9,967 nucleotides of DNA, from positions 1 through 9,967 of the forward strand of contig CAKZKV010000172.1 of assembly GCA_937124505.1 (NCBI GenBank), read 5' to 3'. A model generated the notes under the pieces. The model had not been told where the DNA came from. It was given only the letters and a program-made list of their open reading frames with translations, and did not search any database. Below are positions 1-5,909 of this stretch, in pieces. This DNA is from an uncultured Alphaproteobacteria bacterium (lineage in GTDB: Bacteria > Pseudomonadota > Alphaproteobacteria > Micavibrionales > Micavibrionaceae). Within the stretch, counting starts at the first letter, position 1, and every line of letters begins with the position of its first letter. The translations under genes and the position numbers were made by a program.

Positions 1-363
1 GGCCTGACGCGGGGAGCGTGCTTCAATGGTCTTTTTCTTGGTTTTGATCAGGTTCTTGTTATCGGAAAATTGTTGGGACGTATCGCCGTTTTCTCTGTCA
101 TTCATGAAACGGATGGCCGCCTCGACATCTGTCAGCTCTAGATTTTCACCGTTTTCCAGCTTGACCCATAGTGCGTCGAGTATCTTGGTGCAATTGTCAA
201 CATCGCCGGGATAGCCGGTCATATTCAGCGTATCGCCCTTGATCGCGATTTCCACGTCCAGAAGCTTTTCCAGTTTTTTGATATGTTCGTTGCGCGGCCC
301 GCAAAGCTGGGAGAGGTAGAGGTTGTTATCGTACTTGATAACGTGCGATTTGGTTTTGCTCAT
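1..363 (-). CDS. phoH: PhoH-like ATPase, N-terminal part (runs off left edge)
   Basis: The reverse strand is open from an ATG at 363 to the window edge, giving 121 codons with no stop. The product begins MSKTKSHVIKYDNN and reaches IKTKKKTIEARSPRQA, the lead-in that precedes the P-loop domain in PhoH-like proteins. Residues about 20 to 85 look like the small N-terminal domain of the family (DVEIAIKGDTLNMTGYPGDV, then LTDVEAAIRFM). The Walker A and B motifs would lie beyond the edge, so ATP binding is not seen directly. PhoH-like proteins are cytoplasmic ATPases associated with RNA metabolism; in Alphaproteobacteria the gene usually follows miaB and precedes ybeY, and it lies downstream of miaB here. 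No strong ribosome binding site precedes the start; the upstream bases are AT-rich (TTTATAAT directly before ATG). The family call is fairly secure from the context plus the SPRQA segment. Confidence 0.82.
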   Translation of the reverse strand, partial: MSKTKSHVIKYDNNLYLSQLCGPRNEHIKKLEKLLDVEIAIKGDTLNMTGYPGDVDNCTKILDALWVKLENGENLELTDVEAAIRFMNDRENGDTSQQFSDNKNLIKTKKKTIEARSPRQA

Positions 364-441
364 ATTATAAACTTTAGCATAAAGTGTTGTATAGATTATG
401 AAGATTTAGTAGCAGAAAGAATAGAAAAATATACAGAAAAG
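364..441 (-). other. AT-rich spacer upstream of phoH-like gene
   Basis: This 78-nt spacer between the membrane protein gene and the phoH-like gene is strikingly AT-rich. It contains a small inverted repeat, ACTTTA-GCA-TAAAGT at 371 to 385, whose near end is 7 nt before the phoH start. On the minus strand TATAAT abuts the ATG, but no convincing -35 element sits at the right distance. I see no terminator (the stem is AT-rich and has no T tract). A weak internal promoter or a translation-related structure is possible but unproven. Confidence 0.3.
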
Positions 442-915
442 TTAAGCTTTATAAGCGTTGATCCTCTCATTTAATTGTTCGACGGCTTTTTCAGCGTCTT
501 CTTTGCTGGAAGATTGAAAAAAAGGAATATCTCCCTCATCCTCAATTTTTATGACGGCCTGATAGTAAGGATCGCCATCGGAATCATTGTCTTTTACAAG
601 CCGTGCGAGAGGGATGTCCTGCAATCGTCCGCTTAAGGTTCTTGTCTGAAAGAACCATATTTTCTTGATGGTGATTTTATTGCCCTCTACCCGCAGGGAA
701 ATACAAGGAAGTGAAAAGACATAGGCGCTGACTGAAATACCTGCAATTGAAAAAAACGCCATTATCAGTATTTCCAAATCTGGTGCGAATTGACCGGGAA
801 GGCCGTCCCGGATTATCAGGTGCCAAAACATGCCCAGTATGGACATCCATGCAATCATAAAAGCCCAGCCCAGGGCGGGAACGTATTGATGGAATGTAAG
901 ACCATGTTTTGACAT
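442..915 (-). CDS. Two-helix membrane protein with PH-like soluble tail, function unknown
   Basis: A 157-residue protein. Two hydrophobic segments lie at about residues 12 to 35 and 45 to 68. They are followed by a roughly 85-residue soluble tail rich in predicted beta strands (ISLRVEGNKITIKKIWFF) ending in an amphipathic helix (KEDAEKAVEQLNERI). That order, two helices then strands and a closing helix, resembles small bacterial membrane proteins with a PH-like domain, but I do not recognise the family. The frame stays open upstream to 1077; I chose the ATG at 915 because the longer version would overlap the preceding gene by about 90 nt and adds a basic, low-complexity stretch without family-like features. 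The chosen start codon is inside a perfect inverted repeat (897 to 922), and only a weak AAG precedes it. It lies 70 nt after the secreted protein gene and 78 nt before phoH on the same strand, so co-transcription with miaB is likely. Confidence 0.75.
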   Translation of the reverse strand: MSKHGLTFHQYVPALGWAFMIAWMSILGMFWHLIIRDGLPGQFAPDLEILIMAFFSIAGISVSAYVFSLPCISLRVEGNKITIKKIWFFQTRTLSGRLQDIPLARLVKDNDSDGDPYYQAVIKIEDEGDIPFFQSSSKEDAEKAVEQLNERINAYKA

Positions 916-922
916 GGTCTTA
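897..922 (-). repeat. Perfect 11-bp inverted repeat covering a start codon
   Basis: TAAGACCATGT at 897 to 907 and ACATGGTCTTA at 912 to 922 are exact reverse complements separated by 4 nt. In the minus-strand transcript this folds into an 11-bp stem with a CAAA loop, and the AUG of the membrane protein gene (913 to 915) is paired in the 5' arm. There is no following T tract, so it is not an intrinsic terminator. It could hide the start codon and reduce translation, or it could be a binding site in DNA. The repeat itself is seen directly; its function is inference. Confidence 0.7.
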
Positions 923-985
923 ATAGTAGACGATTTGTTTTTAAAACTTGCTAAAACAAGTTCGATGAATGGTCGCCGTAGACAA

Positions 986-1294
986 TTACTGCACAGGCTC
1001 TGGCGCTGTAGGCGTATCAGAGGCCTGTGTGTCCAGACACCCCGCCATGCGCAGGGCTTGTCGTCTTCCTTCCTCAATGGCCGTCAATCCCCATGCGCCC
1101 AGAAAAGCAATTTCTGGTGACGTTTTGTCTCCATGTCCTATTGAGGGAGATGCTAGTTTTGCGGCTTCTGTATTAATTCTGTCACAGATGCCCGGATCTT
1201 GCTCCGCAGGGGTCGGTGAAGCGCCAGCAAGAACTTGTGCAGATGCAAGGGAAAAGGCCACAGTTGTAGCCACAGATAAAGATTTTAAAGACAT
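986..1294 (-). CDS. Small secreted protein with two cysteines, function unknown
   Basis: A 102-residue protein starting MSLKSLSVATTVAFSLASA, a typical Sec signal peptide (basic start, hydrophobic core) with likely cleavage near AQVLA-GA, about residue 24. The mature part is about 78 residues, with cysteines in the ICDR and AGCLD segments that could form one disulphide in the periplasm, and a proline/threonine-rich tail (TPTAPEPVQ). The ATG at 1294 is preferred over one 33 nt upstream, because AGAGGA at 1302 to 1307 stands 7 nt before it and because the upstream extension would spoil the signal peptide. It follows miaB by 67 nt on the same strand. I recognise no domain. The helical middle (AIEEGRRQALRMAGC) is the only other notable region. 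That it is a real gene is supported by the signal peptide and the ribosome binding site. Confidence 0.72.
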   Translation of the reverse strand: MSLKSLSVATTVAFSLASAQVLAGASPTPAEQDPGICDRINTEAAKLASPSIGHGDKTSPEIAFLGAWGLTAIEEGRRQALRMAGCLDTQASDTPTAPEPVQ

Positions 1295-1328
1295 GATATA
1301 TTCCTCTATTACTATGTTTTTCAACAAC

Positions 1329-1355
1329 GTAATAAAGAATGCGAATGCGTGTCAA
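1329..1355 (-). promoter_or_regulatory. Candidate promoter for the small secreted protein gene
   Basis: Read on the minus strand, a perfect TTGACA lies at 1355 to 1350, just after the miaB stop codon. A TATTAC sits 15 nt further on (1334 to 1329). The spacing is shorter than the usual 16 to 18 nt and the -10 is only a partial match, so the call rests mainly on the -35. If real, it would let the downstream genes, including phoH, be expressed separately from miaB. Confidence 0.3.
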
Positions 1356-1361
1356 ATTTTG

Positions 1362-2738
1362 CTATTCTGCCGCCTCTGGCATGTCCTCTACCAGAACGAC
1401 TTCTCCGCTTAAGGAATTCGGAGCGGCATGTGTGATGCGGATATCCACAATCTGGTTTAACAGGCGATCAGGTGCGGTGACATGCACAGAGTGATTATAC
1501 GGGCTGCGGCCCATGAGTTGCCCTGTTTTGTGGCCTTTGCGGTCGAGCAGGACAGGCAGGATTTGTCCAAGACAGGTCTGGTTATAAGCGTATTGCTGTT
1601 CGTTAATCAGGGCTTGGAGTTCCTGCAAACGCTCCGATTTTATGTCTTCTCTAATTAGACCCTGCATATTGGCGGCGGGTGTGCCGGGGCGCGGGGAGTA
1701 TTTGAAAGAATAGGCAGAGGCAAAGTTTGTCCGTCGCACTAAATCCAGTGTGTCCTCATGGTCTTGCTGCGTTTCCCCCGGAAAGCCGACAATAAAGTCG
1801 GAGGAAAAAACGATGTCTTTCCGCGAAGCGCGTAGCTTTTCAATAATCTCAAAAAACAGGTCGCGGCCATGTTTCCGGTTCATGCTCTTAAGGATTTTGT
1901 CTGACCCGCTTTGCACCGGCAGATGCAGGAACGGCATCAGTTTTTCAATCTCCCCGTGCGCCTCAATTAGATGATCGTCCATATCGCGGGGATGTGAGGT
2001 TGAATAGCGAATGCGCTCGATTTCAGGGAACTTTGAAATCTCATAAATGACATCCGCCAGATCGGCTTGCCCGCCATTCAGCCCTTCGCCATGATAGGCA
2101 TTTACATTCTGTCCCAGCAACGTGATTTCCTTGGCGCCAGCTTCAATTAATATTTTAGCTTCTTCCATTATCTCCTTTATGGATCTGGAAAATTCAGATC
2201 CACGCGTGTAGGGGACGACGCAAAACGTGCAGAATTTATCGCAGCCTTCCTGAACCGATAAAAACGCACAAACGCCTTGTGAAGCGTTTTCTTCGGGGAG
2301 CAGATCAAACTTGCTCTCGGGTGGAAAGTCCGTATTCACAATACGTGGGCGGCCAATCATACCGCTGGCTTTCAAAACCATTTCCGGCAGTTCGTGATAG
2401 GTTTGCGGGCCAAAGACCATGTCAATCTCTGGCGCACGTTCCAGAATGAAATCACCCTCGGCTTGCGCCACGCATCCGGCCACGGCCATCAGCATCCGCC
2501 CTCCCTTTTGTTCTTTTGCTTTTTTATGTTCGCGCAGACGTCCAATCTCTGAAAAAACCTTGTCTGTGGCTTTTTCACGGATATGACAGGTATTCATGAT
2601 AATCATGTCCGCATCTTCGGGCCCGTCGACTTCTTCGTAGCCAAGGGGGCGCAACACATCGGCCATGCGCCGACTGTCATAGACGTTCATCTGACAGCCC
2701 CAGGTTTTGATAAAAAGTTTTTTGTTTGCTTTGCTCAT
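1362..2738 (-). CDS. miaB: tRNA-2-methylthio-N6-isopentenyladenosine synthase MiaB
   Basis: A 458-residue radical SAM methylthiotransferase that adds the 2-methylthio group to i6A37 in tRNAs reading UNN codons. The N-terminal MTTase domain carries the three cysteines for the second iron-sulphur cluster: C15 (TWGCQMN), C51 (MNTCHIREKA) and C89 (VAGCVAQ). The radical SAM motif CxxxCxxC is at C166, C170 and C173 (GCDKFCTFCVVPYTRG). A TRAM domain forms the last 70 or so residues (LPVLLDRKGHKTGQLMGRSP). Length and all cluster ligands match intact family members. I chose the ATG at 2738 (MSKANKKLFIKTWGCQ); an in-frame TTG at 2747 would add only three residues and overlaps the GGGG that could act as a weak ribosome binding site. 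The NTCHIREKA signature separates MiaB from the related RimO and MtaB. It is first in the minus-strand group and divergent from the dehydrogenase gene. Confidence 0.96.
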   Translation of the reverse strand: MSKANKKLFIKTWGCQMNVYDSRRMADVLRPLGYEEVDGPEDADMIIMNTCHIREKATDKVFSEIGRLREHKKAKEQKGGRMLMAVAGCVAQAEGDFILERAPEIDMVFGPQTYHELPEMVLKASGMIGRPRIVNTDFPPESKFDLLPEENASQGVCAFLSVQEGCDKFCTFCVVPYTRGSEFSRSIKEIMEEAKILIEAGAKEITLLGQNVNAYHGEGLNGGQADLADVIYEISKFPEIERIRYSTSHPRDMDDHLIEAHGEIEKLMPFLHLPVQSGSDKILKSMNRKHGRDLFFEIIEKLRASRKDIVFSSDFIVGFPGETQQDHEDTLDLVRRTNFASAYSFKYSPRPGTPAANMQGLIREDIKSERLQELQALINEQQYAYNQTCLGQILPVLLDRKGHKTGQLMGRSPYNHSVHVTAPDRLLNQIVDIRITHAAPNSLSGEVVLVEDMPEAAE

Positions 2739-2793
2739 TGACCCCAAGTTAAACCATGGTTAAGGTCGAAAAATCAACTAAAACCTGATATCC
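2739..2793. promoter_or_regulatory. Divergent intergenic region with palindrome
   Basis: These 55 bp must hold the 5' signals for both miaB and the dehydrogenase, unless miaB is transcribed from inside its neighbour. A perfect 10-bp palindrome, AACCATGGTT, lies at 2752 to 2761. On the minus strand a TTGATT (2777 to 2772) could be a -35 for miaB, with only a poor -10 (TTTAAC) downstream. No clear plus-strand promoter is visible. The palindrome is placed where a regulator could act on both genes, but it is short and may be chance. Confidence 0.35.
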
Positions 2794-3741
2794 ATGACAA
2801 AAACCATTCTGGCCTTTTATCATCTTGCTCCGCTTGGACTGGACGCACTGGAAAAAGAGTTCCGTGTTATCAAACTCTGGCAGGAACAAGACCCGGAGGA
2901 GACAATTCAGAGATACCGCGATAGTGCGGTCGGAATTATCTGTTGGCCGAATACGCCGCCCATTTCCCGCAGGGTGATAGAAGCACTTCCCAATCTGGAG
3001 ATTATCTCTCAATTTGGGGTGGGATACGATAATATTGATATTGAGGCAGCCAGACAACGTGAGGTCGTTGTTTGCAATACCCCTGATCTGGTTACGAACG
3101 ATACGGCGGATACGGCGCTCGGTTTAATGCTCATGGTGGCGCGGCGTTTTGTCGAGGCGGATGCTTACATCCGGGTTGGGAAATGGGAGGTCGGCGGATC
3201 TCCAAAGGGGTTTCTCGGGCATCGCCTGTATGGGAAAACGGTGGGGATCGTTGGTCTGGGGCGGATCGGGGCTGCGATTTCCAAACGGGCGGAGGCCTTT
3301 GGCTGTACAATTAAATATACCGGTCGAAGCCCCAAAGACGCCCCGTATGAATTCGTTCAAAATATAAAAGAATTGGCGCAACAGTCTGATTTTCTTGTGC
3401 TATCTTGTTCTGCGACTCCGAAAACAATTGGGGTGGTCAATCTGGAGGTGATGGAAGCTTTAGGTCCGCAAGGATATCTGGTAAATATTTCACGCGGGAG
3501 CGTGGTCAATGAAGAAGATTTACTGATTGCCTTGCGGAATAAATCCATTGCCGGGGCGGGGCTGGATGTCTTTGAAAAGGAGCCTTATGTGCCGGAGGCG
3601 ATGAAAACCATGGACAATGTTGTTTTATTGCCCCATATCGGTACGGCAACTTATGAAACCAGGGCGGAAATGGCAAAGCTGGTGATTGAGAATATTCGCT
3701 TATGGTTTCAGCGCGGGGAAACTTTGACACGCGTTGTTTGA
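2794..3741 (+). CDS. D-isomer-specific 2-hydroxyacid dehydrogenase (glyoxylate/hydroxypyruvate reductase type)
   Basis: A 315-residue cytoplasmic oxidoreductase expected to reduce glyoxylate, hydroxypyruvate or a related 2-keto acid to the D-hydroxy acid. The split N-terminal substrate domain includes ISQFGVGYDNID (71 to 82). The Rossmann domain has GLGRIG at 154 to 159 (VGIVGLGRIGAA). The catalytic triad is visible: R234 (NISRGSVV), E263 (DVFEKEP) and H281 (LPHIGTAT), with the family's usual spacing. After the second Rossmann strand the sequence reads YTGRSPKD with no acidic residue, which in this family points to NADP(H) rather than NAD(H). Length is normal. The ATG at 2794 gives the expected N-terminus (MTKTILAFYHLAPLG), although no strong ribosome binding site precedes it. 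It is divergent from miaB, and the next gene follows after 38 nt. The exact substrate cannot be read from sequence; a phosphoglycerate dehydrogenase is unlikely because no C-terminal ACT domain is present. Confidence 0.92.
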   Translation: MTKTILAFYHLAPLGLDALEKEFRVIKLWQEQDPEETIQRYRDSAVGIICWPNTPPISRRVIEALPNLEIISQFGVGYDNIDIEAARQREVVVCNTPDLVTNDTADTALGLMLMVARRFVEADAYIRVGKWEVGGSPKGFLGHRLYGKTVGIVGLGRIGAAISKRAEAFGCTIKYTGRSPKDAPYEFVQNIKELAQQSDFLVLSCSATPKTIGVVNLEVMEALGPQGYLVNISRGSVVNEEDLLIALRNKSIAGAGLDVFEKEPYVPEAMKTMDNVVLLPHIGTATYETRAEMAKLVIENIRLWFQRGETLTRVV

Positions 3742-3779
3742 ATTTGTAATGATTAAAAAAGAATAAGGCTAAGGGAGTC

Positions 3780-4271
3780 ATGAGAAAGCTAACAATTTCA
3801 GGGGTCGTTTTCACACTCTTTTTGATGATCGGTACATCTGTTTTTGCAGGGGAGTCCTGTTATTCTATGGCGGAGGCCGAAGCGGAGCAGGGGATCCGCA
3901 TTCACAGCGAACTCATGGTGATCGGCCTGAATTGCCAGCATATGACTCCGCCGGGGCAGAAGAATTATTATGCGCAATACCGTGAATTTACGTCTCATCA
4001 TGAATCCCTGTTTCAGGACTATGAAAGCCGTCTTTTAAATTATTTCAAGCGGATAGGCGTACAGAAACCGGAAAAAGCCCTGAATGATCTGCGGACGAGC
4101 TTTGCCAATAAGATTTCTGAAAATGCCGCCAAGATGCGCCCGGATGTTTTTTGTAACCGTTACAAGGAGCGCATTGGCAAGGCCGGGCATATGAATCGTC
4201 AGGACGTGATCAAATGGGCCACGACATTCTACGATACCCATCCCGTTTCCCACCCGATCTGTGAGCAGTAG
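3780..4271 (+). CDS. Secreted four-cysteine protein, function unknown
   Basis: A 163-residue protein with an N-terminal signal peptide (MRKLTISGVVFTLFLMIGTS) and a probable cleavage after VFA at residue 23. The mature chain of about 140 residues contains exactly four cysteines, C27, C52, C125 and C161, two near each end, which could form two disulphides joining the termini in the periplasm. Predicted structure is mainly helical (MAEAEAEQGIRIHSELMVIG; long amphipathic stretch about 64 to 118). The start is supported by the purine-rich AAGGGAG directly upstream at 3771 to 3777. It lies 38 nt after the dehydrogenase and 44 nt before the symporter on the same strand, so it may be part of one transcript. 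I recognise no family. The protein downstream of miaB is also small, secreted and cysteine-containing, but I see no convincing similarity between the two. Confidence 0.82.
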   Translation: MRKLTISGVVFTLFLMIGTSVFAGESCYSMAEAEAEQGIRIHSELMVIGLNCQHMTPPGQKNYYAQYREFTSHHESLFQDYESRLLNYFKRIGVQKPEKALNDLRTSFANKISENAAKMRPDVFCNRYKERIGKAGHMNRQDVIKWATTFYDTHPVSHPICEQ

Positions 4272-4315
4272 AATTTCCTCTTTTCGTAACGCCTTCTTCG
4301 GGTTAAGGTCGGAGA

Positions 4316-5764
4316 ATGTCCTCTATCGATCAAATTCTTAACAATGCCTTTGCGCCTGTTGGTGATGCCATGGCATCTGTGGTGTTTTATGCTGAACCAT
4401 TTACGGGATACGATATCAAGCTAATTCTTGTCTGGCTGGTGGCGGCATCCGTCTTCTTTTCCCTGTATCTGGGGTTCATCAATCTGCGCGGCTTTAAACA
4501 TGCCATCGACCTGCTGCGCGGTAAATATGATGATAGAAATGGCGGAGAAGATGGGCAGATTAACCGTTTTCAGGCGCTGTCTGCCTCTTTGTCCGGGACG
4601 GTCGGGCTTGGCAATATTGCGGGGGTGGCGATTGCGGTTTCTGTTGGCGGGCCAGGGGCTGTCTTCTGGATGGGGCTGATGGGATTCCTGGGGGTGTCCA
4701 CCAAGTTTGCCGAGGTCATGATGGGGGTCAAATACCGTGTCCATGGCAGTGAAGAGCGTCCAGAAAAAGTATCTGGCGGGCCGATGTATTACATTAAGCA
4801 AGCGTTTGTAAGCAGGGGGTGGCCGCGGGTCGGGATGATGCTGGGTGGATTGTTTGCGGTTTGTGGTGTCGCCGGTTCCATAGGTGCTGGGAATTTGTTT
4901 CAGGCCAATCAATCATTTACACAATTATTGAATGTCACTGGCGATGACCAGAGTTTTCTGGCGGACAAGCGCTGGCTTTTTGGTTTGTTGCTTGCTGGAA
5001 TGGTCGGTGTTGTCATTATCGGCGGGATCAAGTCTATTGCGCGTACGGCCTCAAGAATTGTTCCTGTGATGGGGGGATTGTATCTGTTGATCGGGCTGAT
5101 CTTTATCCTGATGAACTGGCAGCAGGTTCCTGCAGCGCTGGTTGAGATTGTCACTCTGGCCTTTGATCCGTCTTCTGCCTATGGTGGAATATTGGGCGCT
5201 TTGCTGATGGGCGTGCAGCGTGCCTCTTTCTCCAATGAGGCAGGGCTGGGGTCTGCGGCGATTGCACATGCAGCGGCCAAAACGGATCAGCCTGTTTCTC
5301 AGGGGTTTGTGGGGATGTTGGGGCCTTTTATTGATACGATTATCATCTGCCTGACCACGGCGCTGGTGATTGTGATTTCCGGGGCCTATCATGAGTCTGA
5401 TGGTATCGAAGGCGTGAAGCTGACGTCTCGTGCTCTGGAAAGCAGCATTAACGGTGCGTCGTATGTCCTGACGCTTGTCGTGTTGCTATTTGCGTATTCT
5501 ACCATGATTACCTGGTATTATTACGGCGAGAAGTGCCTGACCTATCTTTGCGGTGAAAATGATCGGATGGTGATGGTCTTCAAAATTGTTTTTTGTTCTT
5601 TTATTGTTGTTGGTGTGTCCATGAAGGATTTAGGCAACGTGATGAATGTGACGGATTCAATGGTCTTTATTATGGCCATTCCCAATGTCATCGGCCTGTA
5701 TGTTCTCGCGCCGGAAATCCGCCGGGATCTGAAAGCCTACTGGGCGTCAATCAAGAAAGACTGA
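4316..5764 (+). CDS. AGCS-family alanine/glycine:cation symporter
   Basis: A 482-residue inner-membrane transporter that takes up alanine and/or glycine with Na+ (or H+). Family signatures are clear: FQALSASLSGTVGLGNIAGV (85 to 104, the conserved unwound-helix region), SGGPMYY (153 to 159), and FSNEAGLGSAAIAHAAA (305 to 321). About ten or eleven hydrophobic segments run through the chain, and it ends in a short basic cytoplasmic tail (RRDLKAYWASIKKD). The longer N-terminus before the first helix and the INLRGFKHAIDLLRGKYDD segment (55 to 73) resemble the long form of the family common in Proteobacteria. Length is normal and no truncation is seen. The ATG at 4316 is preceded by AAGG at 4305 to 4308, with a further GGAG only 1 nt before the start. 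Gene order suggests co-expression with the dehydrogenase. Choice between alanine and glycine, and between Na+ and H+, is not decided by what I can see. Confidence 0.93.
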   Translation: MSSIDQILNNAFAPVGDAMASVVFYAEPFTGYDIKLILVWLVAASVFFSLYLGFINLRGFKHAIDLLRGKYDDRNGGEDGQINRFQALSASLSGTVGLGNIAGVAIAVSVGGPGAVFWMGLMGFLGVSTKFAEVMMGVKYRVHGSEERPEKVSGGPMYYIKQAFVSRGWPRVGMMLGGLFAVCGVAGSIGAGNLFQANQSFTQLLNVTGDDQSFLADKRWLFGLLLAGMVGVVIIGGIKSIARTASRIVPVMGGLYLLIGLIFILMNWQQVPAALVEIVTLAFDPSSAYGGILGALLMGVQRASFSNEAGLGSAAIAHAAAKTDQPVSQGFVGMLGPFIDTIIICLTTALVIVISGAYHESDGIEGVKLTSRALESSINGASYVLTLVVLLFAYSTMITWYYYGEKCLTYLCGENDRMVMVFKIVFCSFIVVGVSMKDLGNVMNVTDSMVFIMAIPNVIGLYVLAPEIRRDLKAYWASIKKD

Positions 5765-5860
5765 AAAAGTTATCCCCAGATTTCTGTTGGTGTGAAGTCC
5801 TGCTTTCCTGCTCTTTTGAGGAAAACGGTCTGATCTACTGCTTGTTCGAGGAGTGGACAT

Positions 5861-5893
5861 ATGCTTTTTTGTGACTTCCAGGAACATTTATAA
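5861..5893 (+). CDS. Possible 10-codon leader minicistron
   Basis: ATG at 5861 opens a 10-residue frame (MLFCDFQEHL) ending at TAA 5891 to 5893. It has the best ribosome binding site in this leader: GAGGAG at 5848 to 5853 with 7 nt spacing. Its stop lies 16 nt before the ATG of the large coiled-coil gene and in a different frame, so ribosomes finishing it could restart there. It may be a translated leader, or the good Shine-Dalgarno match may be chance. The peptide has no attenuation-type run of one amino acid. Confidence 0.3.
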   Translation: MLFCDFQEHL

Positions 5894-5909
5894 CACTTTG
5901 GGATCATTC

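Noticed and set aside
371..385. Hairpin ACTTTA-GCA-TAAAGT upstream of phoH as a terminator.
   Set aside because: It is AT-rich, short and lacks a T tract. It is noted only in the spacer entry.
945..962. Intrinsic terminator after the secreted protein gene on the minus strand (AACTTG and CAAGTT).
   Set aside because: The stem is 6 bp with only two G-C pairs, and it is followed by a short mixed T/A run. It is too weak to call.
916..1077. N-terminal extension of the membrane protein gene, opening at 1077.
   Set aside because: It would overlap the preceding secreted protein gene by about 90 nt on the same strand and adds a basic, Cys/Arg-rich stretch with no membrane or domain character. The ATG at 915 gives a sensible protein.
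969..1412. Plus-strand open frame across the secreted protein gene, and similar long frames opposite miaB, the dehydrogenase, the symporter and the coiled-coil gene.
   Set aside because: These overlap well-supported genes on the other strand or in another frame, and their products show no domain-like features.
2739..2747. TTG start for miaB.
   Set aside because: It adds only three residues, and the ATG at 2738 gives the usual short lead into the first cluster cysteine.
5853..5909. GTG start for the coiled-coil gene 57 nt upstream.
   Set aside because: The GTG overlaps the GAGGAG sequence and so has no usable ribosome binding site. The extra 19 residues (MDICFFVTSR...) do not fit the polar N-terminus.
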